A stretch of 64,000 bases of DNA from Aeromicrobium sp. Leaf350 (GCF_916858655.1 NZ_CAKASL010000003.1:496001-560000); one strand, 5' to 3'. Counted from the first letter of the stretch, positions 54,675-64,000 are shown. Program-made: numbers and translations. The notes: generated by a model not told the origin, from the letters alone.

Positions 54675-54951
54675 CGCGGCGCTCGCGGATCAGGTGGTCC
54701 CGCTCGTCGACGGTCAGGCCGCCCCACACGCCGTACGGCTCCCGCGCCTTGAGGGCGTGGTCGCGGCACTGCTCGAGGACGGGGCACCGGCCGCAGACGG
54801 CCTTGGCGCCCTGCTCGCGCAGCTGCTTGGCAGCTCCGCGCTCAGCCTCGGGCGAGAAGAAGACGGACGAGTCGAGGCCGACGCAGGCCCCGGAGTGCTG
54901 CCATTCGTAAACCTCGATCAGAGGCATGGGAAGTCGCTTGAGGTTCGGCAT
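54667..54951 (-). CDS. WhiB-family iron-sulfur regulator (WhiD/WhiB3-like)
   Basis: A 94-residue WhiB-like protein. Four cysteines for a [4Fe-4S] cluster are present (GACVGL and VCGRCPVLEQC), followed by the invariant GVWGGL turn and a basic tail. The N-terminal layout and the DSSVFFSPEAERGAAK stretch are closest to Streptomyces WhiD and mycobacterial WhiB3. It probably works with a sigma factor as a redox- or development-linked regulator. The ATG at 54951 is chosen over 54927. A long inverted repeat lies upstream. Confidence 0.93.
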   Translation of the reverse strand: MPNLKRLPMPLIEVYEWQHSGACVGLDSSVFFSPEAERGAAKQLREQGAKAVCGRCPVLEQCRDHALKAREPYGVWGGLTVDERDHLIRERRVS

Positions 54952-55042
54952 GTCTGAGGCCCCCCTGGTCTCACAACCGTGCTCCGTTGGCCGATGTGGC
55001 CGCGGTTCCGTTGCGTTCGAAACCGATTCATAACCTACTCAG

Positions 55043-55077
55043 AACTTGTTCAGAAGTGCAAGGTGTCTGAACAAGTT
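55043..55077. promoter_or_regulatory. 12-bp perfect inverted repeat in the divergent whiD-like / MerR-like promoter region
   Basis: AACTTGTTCAGA (55043-55054) and TCTGAACAAGTT (55066-55077) are exact complements, centres 23 bases apart, about two helix turns. A third TCAGAA copy precedes at 55040. The region is unusually AT-rich. The arms fit an operator for two dimers. Confidence 0.7.
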
Positions 55078-55116
55078 TTATGGTCGGAGTGCGTCGTCGA
55101 CCAAGGGGAGGCCGCC

Positions 55117-55386
55117 ATGGCCAGCCGGAGCAAGCGCGCGAAGCCCGACGGACTCACGTGGGGGGTGAGTGCAGCAGCCGACCAGCTCGGTGTCGCCGCG
55201 TCGACCCTGCGCACCTGGGACCGCCGCTACGACGTGGGGCCGGCCGTCCGCACGGTCGGGGGTCACCGGCGCTACAACGCCGACGACATCGCCCGTGTGC
55301 GCCGCATGGCCGAGCTCATCGACGGCGGCGCCACGCCGGAGTCGGCGGCGCGGGTCGTGCTGGACGACGAACCGCCCGTGGGATGA
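55117..55386 (+). CDS. Small MerR-type helix-turn-helix DNA-binding protein
   Basis: An 89-residue protein with only the DNA-binding domain of the MerR family (WGVSAAADQLGVAASTLRTWDRRY then TVGGHRRYNADDIARV). No effector or dimerisation domain follows, as in short regulators of the BldC/excisionase kind. GGGGAG precedes the ATG at 55117. It is divergent from the WhiD-like gene, and the long inverted repeat is 40 bases upstream, so it may control itself and that gene. Confidence 0.88.
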   Translation: MASRSKRAKPDGLTWGVSAAADQLGVAASTLRTWDRRYDVGPAVRTVGGHRRYNADDIARVRRMAELIDGGATPESAARVVLDDEPPVG

Positions 55387-55430
55387 TGAGGCGATCGCCC
55401 GGTCCGGAGAGCCAGGGCCGGTGATCCCCC

Positions 55431-55605
<175 letters not shown>

Positions 55606-55613
55606 AGGCGGAC

Positions 55614-55820
55614 CTAGTCCGGGACGAACTCGAGCAGGTCGCCCGGCTGGCACCCCAGGACGCGGCACATCGCCTCCAGCGTGCTGAAGCGGACCGCCTT
55701 GGCGCGGCCGTTCTTGAGCACCGCGACGTTCGCCGGGGTCAGGCCGACGGCCTCGGCGAACTCGCCGACCCCCATCTTGCGCCGGGCGAGCTGCACGTCG
55801 ATGCGCACGACGATCGCCAT
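55614..55820 (-). CDS. Small XRE-family helix-turn-helix regulator
   Basis: A 68-residue Cro/CI-type DNA-binding protein of the YozG-like group. The helix-turn-helix lies at residues about 16-45 (MGVGEFAEAVGLTPANVAVL), and the C-terminal LGCQPGDLLEF is typical. It overlaps the DUF2975 stop by one base (TGATG), so translation is coupled. It most likely represses its own operon. Confidence 0.9.
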   Translation of the reverse strand: MAIVVRIDVQLARRKMGVGEFAEAVGLTPANVAVLKNGRAKAVRFSTLEAMCRVLGCQPGDLLEFVPD

Positions 55821-56299
55821 CAGATCACCGCGTCCATCTCGGTGCGCAGGGTGCACGCCCGGCGCAGCAGCGTGCGCATCACGACCAGCAGCAGCCCGGC
55901 GACCGCACCCAGCAGCACCACCAGGAACAGCAGGAGCGGCAGACCCGGGTCGTCGGCCGTGAAGCCGACGGCGAGGAAGACGCCCACCAGCACGACCCAG
56001 GCGGCGGTGACCGCCCCGATGATCGTGTCGACCCAGGCGAACGCGGCCTCGCTGAAGATGTCGTCGCGGGTCACGAGCGTCAGCAGGCGCCACGTGCAGA
56101 CCACGACGACCTGCACGCACAGGATCCAGAAGGCGGCGAGCCCGGTGAGCGGCCAGCGCAGCCAGGCCTCGTCGGGCGACTCCTGGGCCTGGTGGGCGAA
56201 CTGGCCGGGGAAGGAGAACAGCTGCAGCACGAGGAGCAGCAGGAGCAGCGCGGCCAGGGCGGTCTTGACGGCGACGATCGCCGCACGGTCTCGGGTCAT
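55820..56299 (-). CDS. DUF2975 membrane protein
   Basis: A 159-residue protein with four transmembrane helices and short loops, DUF2975 family, which is commonly encoded just ahead of YozG-like XRE regulators. Function is unknown; the membrane protein may modulate the regulator. The ATG at 56299 is preferred to the frame start at 56317. Upstream the DNA is AT-rich and holds repeated TCGAT elements, probably the operator. Confidence 0.87.
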   Translation of the reverse strand: MTRDRAAIVAVKTALAALLLLLLVLQLFSFPGQFAHQAQESPDEAWLRWPLTGLAAFWILCVQVVVVCTWRLLTLVTRDDIFSEAAFAWVDTIIGAVTAAWVVLVGVFLAVGFTADDPGLPLLLFLVVLLGAVAGLLLVVMRTLLRRACTLRTEMDAVI

Positions 56300-56384
56300 G
56301 CATCGATGATCGACCATTATCTATCGAATATCAAGAGGTGGGGTTCATGGCGTGCTCCTGCTGCGCGTCCGGCAGACTGGTGCC

Positions 56385-57323
56385 ATGGGGACGAGAAGGT
56401 GGCTCGCTCGAGGCCTGGCGGCGGTCAGCGTCGTGGTCATGCTCGCGGCCTGCACCTCGGGCCCCGACACGAAGGACCAGGGCGAGGAACCGACGTTCCC
56501 GCCCACGGGTCCGTGCGAGGTGGCCTCGGAGCGCGGTGACGTGGTGCACAAGGTCGACGTCGGAGGCGACGAGCGCGAGTACCTGCTCTATGCCCCCAAG
56601 GGGCTCCCGACCGACGAGCGCATCCCCGTCCTCTACCTGTTCCACGGCCTCGGGCAGGAGCCGGAGGAGGCGGTCGCCTACGCCGGTCTCGACGAGGCGG
56701 CGGCCGAGTACGGCCTCATCATCGTGGCCCCGCGCGGCACCGGCGACCCGGTCGGCTGGGACCTCGACGCAGGTCTCGACGACCCCGAGTCCGACCTCGC
56801 GTTCGTGGACGCCGTGACCACGGCGGCCGTGGAACGGCACTGCGGCGACCCGGAGCAGCAGTACGGGGTGGGCATCTCGAACGGCTCGGCGCTGATGTTC
56901 AAGGTCGCGTGCGAGGGCGACGCCCCGTTCGTCGCGTTCGCCGGCGCGGCCTACATCTCGTACGGCGAGGAGTGCGGCAGCGCCCCGCCGTCGTCCTTCA
57001 TCTACTTCCACGGCACGGCCGACGCGATCGTCCCCTACAGCGGCGGCCAGACGGCGATCGGTCCGGTGGCGCCGGTCGCCGACACGCTGCAGCAGTGGAT
57101 CGCCCACGACGCGTGTGGTGAACCGACCGACGAGGTGCTCGCGAAGGACGTCCAGCAGTTCGAGTGGGCCTGTCCGGAGTCCCGGATCGAGGCCTACGTG
57201 ATCGACGGTGGAGGGCACACCTGGCCCGGCGCGCCCGAGCTGCCCGCGGCAGGCGTCACGACCCGTTCGATCGACGCGACCGAGGAGGTCATCACCTTCT
57301 TCGGCCTCGACGACCGGAAGTGA
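56385..57323 (+). CDS. Secreted alpha/beta-hydrolase lipoprotein (LpqC / PHB-depolymerase-like esterase)
   Basis: A 312-residue esterase of the polyhydroxybutyrate-depolymerase/feruloyl-esterase family, similar to mycobacterial LpqC. Residues 1-24 form a lipoprotein signal with lipobox LAAC. The nucleophile Ser lies in GVGISNGSAL, the Asp in FHGTADAIVPY and the His in GGGHTWPGAP. It should act on outside esters. The ATG at 56385 is six bases after CAGACT. Confidence 0.9.
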   Translation: MGTRRWLARGLAAVSVVVMLAACTSGPDTKDQGEEPTFPPTGPCEVASERGDVVHKVDVGGDEREYLLYAPKGLPTDERIPVLYLFHGLGQEPEEAVAYAGLDEAAAEYGLIIVAPRGTGDPVGWDLDAGLDDPESDLAFVDAVTTAAVERHCGDPEQQYGVGISNGSALMFKVACEGDAPFVAFAGAAYISYGEECGSAPPSSFIYFHGTADAIVPYSGGQTAIGPVAPVADTLQQWIAHDACGEPTDEVLAKDVQQFEWACPESRIEAYVIDGGGHTWPGAPELPAAGVTTRSIDATEEVITFFGLDDRK

Positions 57324-57384
57324 GCACAGGCGGTTCGCGTAGGATCGAGGATCCGCGCAACCCGGTCTGGAGGTGAGTGGTCCG

Positions 57385-58299
57385 ATGCAGGTGTTCGTCA
57401 CCGGGGCGTCAGGCGTCGTCGGCCGCGCTGCCGTCGCCGCACTGCTGGACGCCGGGCACGAGGTCACTGGCCTCGTCCGTTCCCGTGAGGCCGCCCGCAC
57501 CGTGACCGACCTGGGAGCCCGTCCCGTCTCGGCTGAGCTCTTCGACGTGCAGGAGCTGGCCGAGGCGATGCGAGGCTGCGACGCCGTCGCCAACCTCGCC
57601 ACCAAGGTGCCGGTCGGCTCCGCCGCCCTGCGGCCCGGTTCGCTGCGCGAGATCGACCGCCTCCGCATCCGGGGCTCCCGCATCGTGGCGGCCGCGGCCC
57701 GCCGCGCCGAGGTCAGCGTCCTCGTGCACCAGAGCCTGAGCTTCGTCTACGCCGACGCCGGTGAGGACTGGATCGACGAGGACGGCCTGGTCGAGGTCTC
57801 CCGCGCCACCGAGCCGATCGTCGTCGCGGAGGACCACATGGCCGGGTTCACGCGTGACGGCGGGCGGGCGGTCTCGCTGCGCCTCGGCCTGGTCACCGGC
57901 ACCGATCCGAACACGCGTTGGCAGGTGCGGCGGGCCGCCTCGGGTCGCGCCTTCACGCTCGGCGACCCGCGGTCCTGGATGCACGTCGTGCACCCGTCCG
58001 ACGTCGGCACCGCGGTGGCCCACGCCCTGCAGGCGCCGGCCGGGATCTACAACGTGGGGGCCGAGCCGGTCCGCCGCAGTGAGTTCGCGGGGGTCGTCGC
58101 CGAGGTCGCGGGCGGCCCGCCGCCGCGGCCCCTGCCGTCCTGGGTCAGGCGGGTCGGGGCCGAGAAGCTCGAGATCCTCACACGATCGCAGCGCGTCAGC
58201 TCGCAGCGCTTCGCCGACGTGACGGGGTGGGCGCCGGCGTGGCCGACGCTCGGCACGGGCTGGCTCACGACTCCCGCCCAGGAGCGGGCCCGTGGCTGA
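57385..58299 (+). CDS. NAD-dependent epimerase/dehydratase family protein
   Basis: A 304-residue extended short-chain dehydrogenase-like protein. The Rossmann motif VTGASGVVGRA lies at residues 5-15. The usual YxxxK active site is not obvious; the SLSFVYAD region is followed by an unusual VAEDHMAGF, so activity may be lost or changed. The ATG at 57385 has GGAGG 11 bases upstream; the GTG at 57373 is too close to it. It overlaps the next small gene by eight bases. Confidence 0.82.
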   Translation: MQVFVTGASGVVGRAAVAALLDAGHEVTGLVRSREAARTVTDLGARPVSAELFDVQELAEAMRGCDAVANLATKVPVGSAALRPGSLREIDRLRIRGSRIVAAAARRAEVSVLVHQSLSFVYADAGEDWIDEDGLVEVSRATEPIVVAEDHMAGFTRDGGRAVSLRLGLVTGTDPNTRWQVRRAASGRAFTLGDPRSWMHVVHPSDVGTAVAHALQAPAGIYNVGAEPVRRSEFAGVVAEVAGGPPPRPLPSWVRRVGAEKLEILTRSQRVSSQRFADVTGWAPAWPTLGTGWLTTPAQERARG

Positions 58300-58480
58300 C
58301 GCCGAGAAGGCGACCCCCTCCGCGGAGGAGGCGCGCCGGGCCCGACTGCGCCGGGCGGCCGAGCTGCTGGGTGACCTCGAACCGGGTGGCACCCGCGACG
58401 ACACCGACGCCGGCTGGGGCGAGAACCCCGGCGGCAACGACGACGACCTGCGTCGCAACGTCCCGCCCCACCACGGCTGA
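58292..58480 (+). CDS. Small hydrophilic protein
   Basis: A 62-residue soluble protein with a basic helical first half (EEARRARLRRAAELLGDL) and an acidic, Gly/Asn-rich second half ending in HHG. Not recognised as a family. It starts with GTG inside the epimerase gene (8-base overlap), so it is translated from the same mRNA. A conserved accessory role is possible; it could also be a chance frame, though codon use is typical. Confidence 0.65.
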   Translation: MADAEKATPSAEEARRARLRRAAELLGDLEPGGTRDDTDAGWGENPGGNDDDLRRNVPPHHG

Positions 58481-58487
58481 CGTGCGA

Positions 58488-58513
58488 CGGGACCGGCCCG
58501 AGGGCCGGTCCCG
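58488..58513. terminator. Bidirectional terminator between convergent genes
   Basis: CGGGACCGGCC and GGCCGGTCCCG form an 11-bp perfect stem around CGAG. It lies between the small gene's stop and the mscL stop, which face each other. Confidence 0.75.
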
Positions 58514-58542
58514 TGCTCGTGCGTGGCTGGTGCCGCGGCGAC

Positions 58543-58929
58543 TCAGAGGTCGCGGCGGGCCACCAGGGCGTCGCGGATCTCGCGCAGCAGCTCGATGTCC
58601 TCGGCCACGCCGGTGGGCTCCGGCTCCTCGCCGCGGGCTCGGAGCTCGTTGAGCTTCTTCATCGGGACGACGATCGCGAAGTACACGACCGCAGCGGTCA
58701 GGACGAACGTGATGACGGCGTTGATGAACGCGCCGTAGGTGAAGACCTGGCCGTTGACCGTGAAGGTGCCGCCGTCGACACCTCCGCCGCCGACCAGGCC
58801 GATGAGCGGATTGATGAACGAGCCGGTGAACGCAGCGACCAGCGCGGTGAACGCAGTACCGATGACCACGGCGACCGCGAGGTCGACGATGTTGCCGCGA
58901 AGCAGGAAGTCCTTGAAACCCTTGATCAT
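58543..58929 (-). CDS. mscL: Large-conductance mechanosensitive channel
   Basis: A 128-residue MscL channel that opens at high membrane tension to release solutes and avoid lysis. The first helix (residues about 14-45) begins GFKDFLLRGNIVDLAVAVVIG, with the usual conserved gate region, and TM2 spans about 75-97. The C-terminal helix follows. The ATG at 58929 has a GAAGGG ribosome site. A terminator hairpin lies just past the stop. Confidence 0.95.
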   Translation of the reverse strand: MIKGFKDFLLRGNIVDLAVAVVIGTAFTALVAAFTGSFINPLIGLVGGGGVDGGTFTVNGQVFTYGAFINAVITFVLTAAVVYFAIVVPMKKLNELRARGEEPEPTGVAEDIELLREIRDALVARRDL

Positions 58930-59025
58930 GTCGCACCCTTCGAGATGGTTGAGGTCGGGAGAGCGGGCTGCGGGAAGCCCTGATCCGCCAACGTAGCCCA
59001 GACCCGTGGCACCCCACACCCCTGC

Positions 59026-59625
59026 TCAACGGGCGATCAGCGTGAGTCCGGCCTCGAGCCCGGCGGCGGCCAGGGTGGTCGCGATCTCGCCGGCAGCGAC
59101 GAGCCCGACGGCGTCGCCGGCCTCGTCGAGCCGGGTCGCGGCGGGGAGGGTCGCCACGACCGCCCCGCGGGCGACGACCGACGGCGACAGCTCGCCCGCG
59201 GGATCGATCGCGACGACGTCGACGCGGTCACCGACCCGGAGCCCGCCGACGACGGCGGGGTCCGCGACCCGCACCGTGACGAGGGCCGGGTCGTCGACGC
59301 CGAAGCCGACCAGGTCGCGCGCGTCGACCACCCGGCGGTCGGTCACGACCTCCCCCGCACGGACGGGACCGGCGAGCGGGCGGCCGACGGCTGCGCTCAC
59401 GACGGTGAGTGCACCGTCAGGCACCGCCGCTCGCGGCAGGTCGACCGTGTCGAGGTGCTCGGCGGTCAGCACGGTGCCGGCGTCGAGGTCGTCGCGCACC
59501 ACCACGGCCTCGCGGCTGTCGCCGTCCTGCTGGAAGGACGCGGTGACGAGCAGCACCGCCAGGCCGGCGCAGACCGCGGCGAGCAGGCGCCGATGGGCGA
59601 AGACGAGGCGGTCGAGTCGATCCAT
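59026..59625 (-). CDS. SAF-domain protein (CpaB/RcpC-like)
   Basis: A 199-residue protein with an N-terminal transmembrane helix (residues about 13-32) and an SAF domain (about 40-105), as in CpaB/RcpC of Flp pili. RLDRLVFAHRRLLAAV is the membrane-proximal basic start. No other pilus genes are in the window, so the pilus link is doubtful. The ATG at 59625 is six bases after TAGCCT. Similar genes sit beside FmdB and MscL genes in many actinobacteria. Confidence 0.85.
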   Translation of the reverse strand: MDRLDRLVFAHRRLLAAVCAGLAVLLVTASFQQDGDSREAVVVRDDLDAGTVLTAEHLDTVDLPRAAVPDGALTVVSAAVGRPLAGPVRAGEVVTDRRVVDARDLVGFGVDDPALVTVRVADPAVVGGLRVGDRVDVVAIDPAGELSPSVVARGAVVATLPAATRLDEAGDAVGLVAAGEIATTLAAAGLEAGLTLIAR

Positions 59626-59690
59626 CCCGGCAGGCTAGGTGCGGCCGGCCGATCCGTGCTGACGTCGTCCACAGGGCGTGGACCGAGGGG

Positions 59691-60032
59691 TCAGGCCGCG
59701 GAGCCCGAGCCCCCGGAGCCGCCGGACGACGTGGAGCCCGAGGACGGGGTGGAGGTCGAGGCCGACGACGAGCCGCTCGAGCTGGAGCTGCCGGAGTCGG
59801 ACGACGACGACCCGGATCCGGATCCGGAGGATCCGGGTGACGACGAGGTGCTGGTGCCGCGGGAGTCGTTGCGGTAGAAACCGGACCCCTTGAAGACGAC
59901 GCCGACGGCGTTGAAGACCTTGCGCAGCCGCCCCTGGCAGACGGGGCAGACGGTCAGCGCATCCTCGCTGAAGGACTGCTGGACCTCAAGGCCTTCACCG
60001 CACTCGGTGCACTGGTACTGATAGGTGGGCAC
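59691..60032 (-). CDS. FmdB-family zinc-ribbon protein with Ser-rich tail
   Basis: A 113-residue protein. Residues 1-45 form the FmdB zinc ribbon (CTECG and CPVCQGRLRK); residues about 55-113 are a Ser/Gly/Thr low-complexity tail with runs like SSSSGSSS. Function unknown. The GTG at 60032 begins the normal MPTYQYQC start; GGAG is nine bases upstream. The longer frame from 60053 adds eight residues that do not fit the family. Confidence 0.87.
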   Translation of the reverse strand: MPTYQYQCTECGEGLEVQQSFSEDALTVCPVCQGRLRKVFNAVGVVFKGSGFYRNDSRGTSTSSSPGSSGSGSGSSSSDSGSSSSSGSSSASTSTPSSGSTSSGGSGGSGSAA

Positions 60033-60166
60033 TGGTCTGACTCCGACACTCATGACGACTCGTGGACGTTGCCGCTCAAGGGTACAGTTGGCGCCACTGT
60101 GAACGAGCCTCCGAGTACCGTCACCGCCCCTTCCGCCGGCCGTGGTCGCACGGGGGAGGGTCGGTC

Positions 60167-61560
<1,394 letters not shown>

Positions 61561-61564
<4 letters not shown>

Positions 61565-62598
61565 ACATCTGGCTCGGTCTCGCCGTCACGGTCCTGCTGC
61601 TGGCGTTCAACGCCCTCTTCGTCGCCTCGGAGTTCGCCCTGCTCTCGGCGCGGCGCACCCAGCTCGAGCCCGCCGCGGCGCAGGGCTCACGCACCGCGAA
61701 GCTGGCCCTGCGGGCCATCGAGAACGTCTCGCTGATGATGGCCGCCGCGCAGCTCGGCATCACGATCTCGTCGTTGCTGCTCGGCGCCGTCAGCGAGCCG
61801 GTCATCGCCCACGCGCTCGAGCCCGGCTTCGACGCGCTCGGCGTGCCCGAGGTCCTCGTGCACCCGATCTCCTTCGCGATCGCGCTGACCCTCGTGGTCT
61901 ACGCGCACGTCGTGATCGGCGAGATGGTGCCGAAGAACCTCGCCCTGGCGGCGCCCGACAAGGCCTCCCTGCTGCTGGGCCCGTTCATGCTGGCGGTCGT
62001 CGCGGTGCTCAAGCCCATCGTGCTGGCCCTCAACGGCATCTCCAACGTCACGCTCCGCCTCCTGCGCATCGAGCCCAAGGACGAGGTGGCCTCGACCTTC
62101 TCGCACGACGAGGTCGCCGACCTCGTCGAGGAGTCGCGGCGCGAGGGCCTCCTCGACGACGACGAGTACGAGCTGGTGCAGGGCGCGCTGGAGTTCCAGG
62201 GCGGCACGATCGACCAGGTCGTGCTCCCCACGGACGTGCTCGTCACGATCGACCGGCACGCCACGGCGGCCGACGTCGAGGTCGCCTGCGCCGAGTCGGG
62301 GTTCTCGCGGTTCCCGGTGCGCGACGAGTCGGGCGAGCTCACGGGCTACCTGCACCTCAAGGACGCGCTCGAGACCGACGACGAGGCACGCGGCCGCGTC
62401 ATCGCCGACAAGTGGGTCCGCCCGCTCGTCACGGTCCCCGTCGGAGCCGGGCTGTTCGACGCGCTGCGGCTCATGCAGTCCCGCGGCTCGCACATGGCCC
62501 GGGTCGCCGACCAGCAGGGGCACGTCGTCGGCGTCATCATGCTCGAGGACGTCCTCGAGGAGCTCGTCGGCGAGATCCGCGACGTGCAGCGCGCCTGA
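61561..62598 (+). CDS. CNNM/CBS-domain transporter, second of a pair
   Basis: A 345-residue member of the same family as its upstream neighbour. It has the DUF21 helices (residues about 1-165, with NALFVASEFALLSARRTQLE) and two CBS domains (about 200-330), but lacks the C-terminal transporter-associated domain. Translational coupling through ATGA suggests a hetero-dimeric transporter. The cargo may be Mg2+ or a related ion (family knowledge). Confidence 0.9.
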
Positions 62599-62607
62599 GG
62601 CCGCCGG

Positions 62608-63207
62608 TCAGCGCTCTGGTCGAAAGACCCCGCCGGGGGTGAGCACGAGGTCGACCGGCACGTCGTGCGACTCGTGCGGGACCTCCGCAAGCAGCTCGTC
62701 GGTGAAGACCACGGCGCAGAGCAGCGGACGCGGCCGGTCGGACCGCGCGACCACCTCGGCGAGCGCGCGGTCGTAGTAGCCCGCGCCTCGGCCGAGCCGG
62801 CGCCCGTGGTGGTCGACCGCCAGTGCCGGCACGAGCACGAGGTCCAGGTCGCCCAGCGGCGAGGCGGGCAGGGGCTCGGCGACCGGCTCGTCGACCCCGA
62901 TCGCGGAGCGCACCGTCTCCGCCTGCGGGTCGTGGGACACCCAGGCGAGCGTCCCGTCGGGGCGCGTGACGGGCACGACGACCTCGGCGCATGCCGCGCG
63001 CAGGTCGGCCAGGAGCGGTCCGGTGGGCGGCTCGCCCTTCATCGACAGGTATGCGGCGACCCGACGGGCGCCCCGAAGGGCCCGGTCGCCGGAGAGGTGG
63101 GCGGCGATCGCCTGTCCGGCGTCCGCCAGCGCGGCGTCGGTGCGGCCGCGGCGCGTGGCGAGCAGGATGCGACGTAGGTCATTCTTCGCTGAAAAGGTGG
63201 GACCCAC
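62608..63207 (-). CDS. 5-formyltetrahydrofolate cyclo-ligase
   Basis: Converts 5-formyl-THF to 5,10-methenyl-THF with ATP, clearing the storage folate. It is 199 residues, typical. The ATP-binding C-terminal motif GRRLGRGAGYYDRAL and the PVDLVLTPGG end are clear. The GTG start at 63207 is six bases after TAGCGT on the minus strand. It is divergent from the uridylyltransferase gene across only 22 bases. Confidence 0.93.
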   Translation of the reverse strand: MGPTFSAKNDLRRILLATRRGRTDAALADAGQAIAAHLSGDRALRGARRVAAYLSMKGEPPTGPLLADLRAACAEVVVPVTRPDGTLAWVSHDPQAETVRSAIGVDEPVAEPLPASPLGDLDLVLVPALAVDHHGRRLGRGAGYYDRALAEVVARSDRPRPLLCAVVFTDELLAEVPHESHDVPVDLVLTPGGVFRPER

Positions 63208-63229
63208 GCTGCGACGCTATCGTGTCGGC
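63208..63229. promoter_or_regulatory. Divergent leaderless promoters with overlapping -10 boxes
   Basis: The 22-base gap holds TATCGT (plus, 63218-63223) and TAGCGT (minus, 63219-63214), which share two base pairs. Each is six bases from its GTG. The whole gap is nearly palindromic. The two promoters cannot both hold RNA polymerase at once. Confidence 0.6.
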
Positions 63230-64000
63230 GTGGACGGATTGGTGGAAGCGCAGCGGAGGATGAGTGACGCGGGCGTGCCCCAGCAGGCGATCGACGTCTT
63301 CACCCATTACTACGACCAGCTGCAGGCGGGCGCGACCGGGATGATCCCGGAGGCCGACGTCGAGCCGCTGACCGGGATCGAGCGGGCCGCGACGCTCGAG
63401 GTCGACCCCGAGGCCGTCCGCACCGCGGCCGACGCGACCGTCGTCATCAAGCTCAACGGCGGCCTCGGCACCTCGATGGGCATGGACCGTGCCAAGTCGC
63501 TGCTGCCCGTGCGCCGCGGCATGACGTTCCTCGACATCATCGTCGGCCAGGTCGAGCACGTGCGGAAGGCGTACGACGTGCGGCTGCCGCTGATCTTCAT
63601 GAACTCCTTCCGCACGCGCGACGACACCCGGGCCGCGCTGGCCGGGCATCCCGGCATCGAGGTCCCCGGGCTGCCGATGGACTTCGTGCAGAACCTCGAG
63701 CCGCGGCTCCGCGCTGACGACCTCACCCCCGTCGACTGGCCGGCCGACCCCGAGCTCGAGTGGTGTCCGCCCGGGCACGGCGACCTCTACACGGCGCTGC
63801 AGACCTCGGGGATCCTCGACCAGCTCCTCGACGCGGGCTACCTCTACGCGACGGTCTCGAACTCCGACAACCTCGGTGCGGCTCCCGACCCGGAGATGAT
63901 GGCGTGGTTCGCCAGGTCCGGCGCCCCGTACGCGGCCGAGGTGTGCCGCCGCACGCCCGCCGACGTCAAGGGCGGCCACCTCGTGGTGCGCCGCAGCGAC
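63230..64000 (+). CDS. UTP-glucose-1-phosphate uridylyltransferase (UDPGP type), partial
   Basis: Makes UDP-glucose from UTP and glucose-1-phosphate for glycans and trehalose-type compounds. The first 257 residues are in the window; the family is about 460 long. The UDPGP nucleotide motif VIKLNGGLGTSMG, with AKSLLPVR, lies near residues 72-92. The GTG at 63230 is six bases after TATCGT; an in-frame ATG at 63260 is a second choice. The frame is open to the window end. Confidence 0.93.
   Translation, partial: MDGLVEAQRRMSDAGVPQQAIDVFTHYYDQLQAGATGMIPEADVEPLTGIERAATLEVDPEAVRTAADATVVIKLNGGLGTSMGMDRAKSLLPVRRGMTFLDIIVGQVEHVRKAYDVRLPLIFMNSFRTRDDTRAALAGHPGIEVPGLPMDFVQNLEPRLRADDLTPVDWPADPELEWCPPGHGDLYTALQTSGILDQLLDAGYLYATVSNSDNLGAAPDPEMMAWFARSGAPYAAEVCRRTPADVKGGHLVVRRSD

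Noticed and set aside
59026-59625. Flp-type pilus locus
   Set aside because: Only the CpaB-like gene is present, with no CpaA, CpaC, CpaE, CpaF or pilin gene around.

Overview
The window is a 64-kb chromosomal stretch from a high-GC Gram-positive actinobacterium. The gene set (WhiB-family regulator, IdeR-type regulator, methylmalonyl-CoA mutase with MeaB, UDPGP-type uridylyltransferase, DUF3027, DUF2530 and FmdB proteins) and the strong G/C bias at third codon positions point to Actinomycetota. The gene order and protein flavour suggest Nocardioidaceae (Aeromicrobium or Nocardioides-like), but this is inference. No prophage, insertion sequence, CRISPR array or rRNA is visible. Gene density is high and only one gene-free gap exceeds 300 bp (41885-42358).

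Layout. 1-6827: D-xylose uptake and isomerisation (partial xylA, two ROK regulators, a three-gene sugar ABC transporter). 6869-10455: a hexapeptide acyltransferase and a methionine-type ABC importer (binding protein, metN, metI). 10461-10565: a four-copy repeat cluster. 10566-15599: a DHFR/RibD-like reductase, a GAF regulator, an HxlR regulator divergent from a thioesterase, and an aldehyde dehydrogenase with its DUF779 partner. 15650-27391: acyl-CoA synthetase, PemK-like and BrkB-like proteins, cold-shock protein, acetyltransferase, transporters, DUF3027, DUF2530, purine permease and gamma carbonic anhydrase. 27450-28556: serC, ending in a tandem repeat of its own stop region. 28729-36373: a co-directional cluster of a membrane Hsp70, a dynamin with a membrane segment, an Asp-rich C39-like protease, a small acidic protein and a second dynamin, followed by an ECF sigma factor. 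36462-41884: methylmalonyl-CoA mutase (both subunits), a coiled-coil membrane protein on the other strand, and MeaB. 42359-51758: aldo-keto reductase, citrate synthase, pdxH, DedA, MFS, photolyase, IdeR and others. 51755-57323: cyclopropane-type lipid methyltransferase, PLP enzyme, WhiD-like and MerR-like regulators around a long inverted repeat, tRNA-Arg(CCT) with a decayed tandem copy, an XRE/DUF2975 pair, and a secreted esterase. 57385-64000: epimerase, MscL, SAF protein, FmdB, two CNNM/CBS transporters, 5-formyl-THF cyclo-ligase and the start of a UDP-glucose pyrophosphorylase gene.

How it works together. The xylose genes form a self-contained regulon with operator-like palindromes over both promoters. 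The aldehyde dehydrogenase and the GAF regulator share a CRP/GlxR-like palindrome. The mutase, MeaB and acyl-CoA synthetase suit propionate and odd-chain acyl metabolism. The Hsp70/dynamin/protease cluster is the best candidate for an incompletely described system. It recalls mycobacterial iniBAC and other paired-dynamin loci, and a role in membrane remodelling or envelope stress is inferred.

A striking general pattern is that more than twenty genes have a -10-like hexamer followed by exactly six (sometimes seven or eight) bases and then the start codon. This suggests widespread leaderless transcription.
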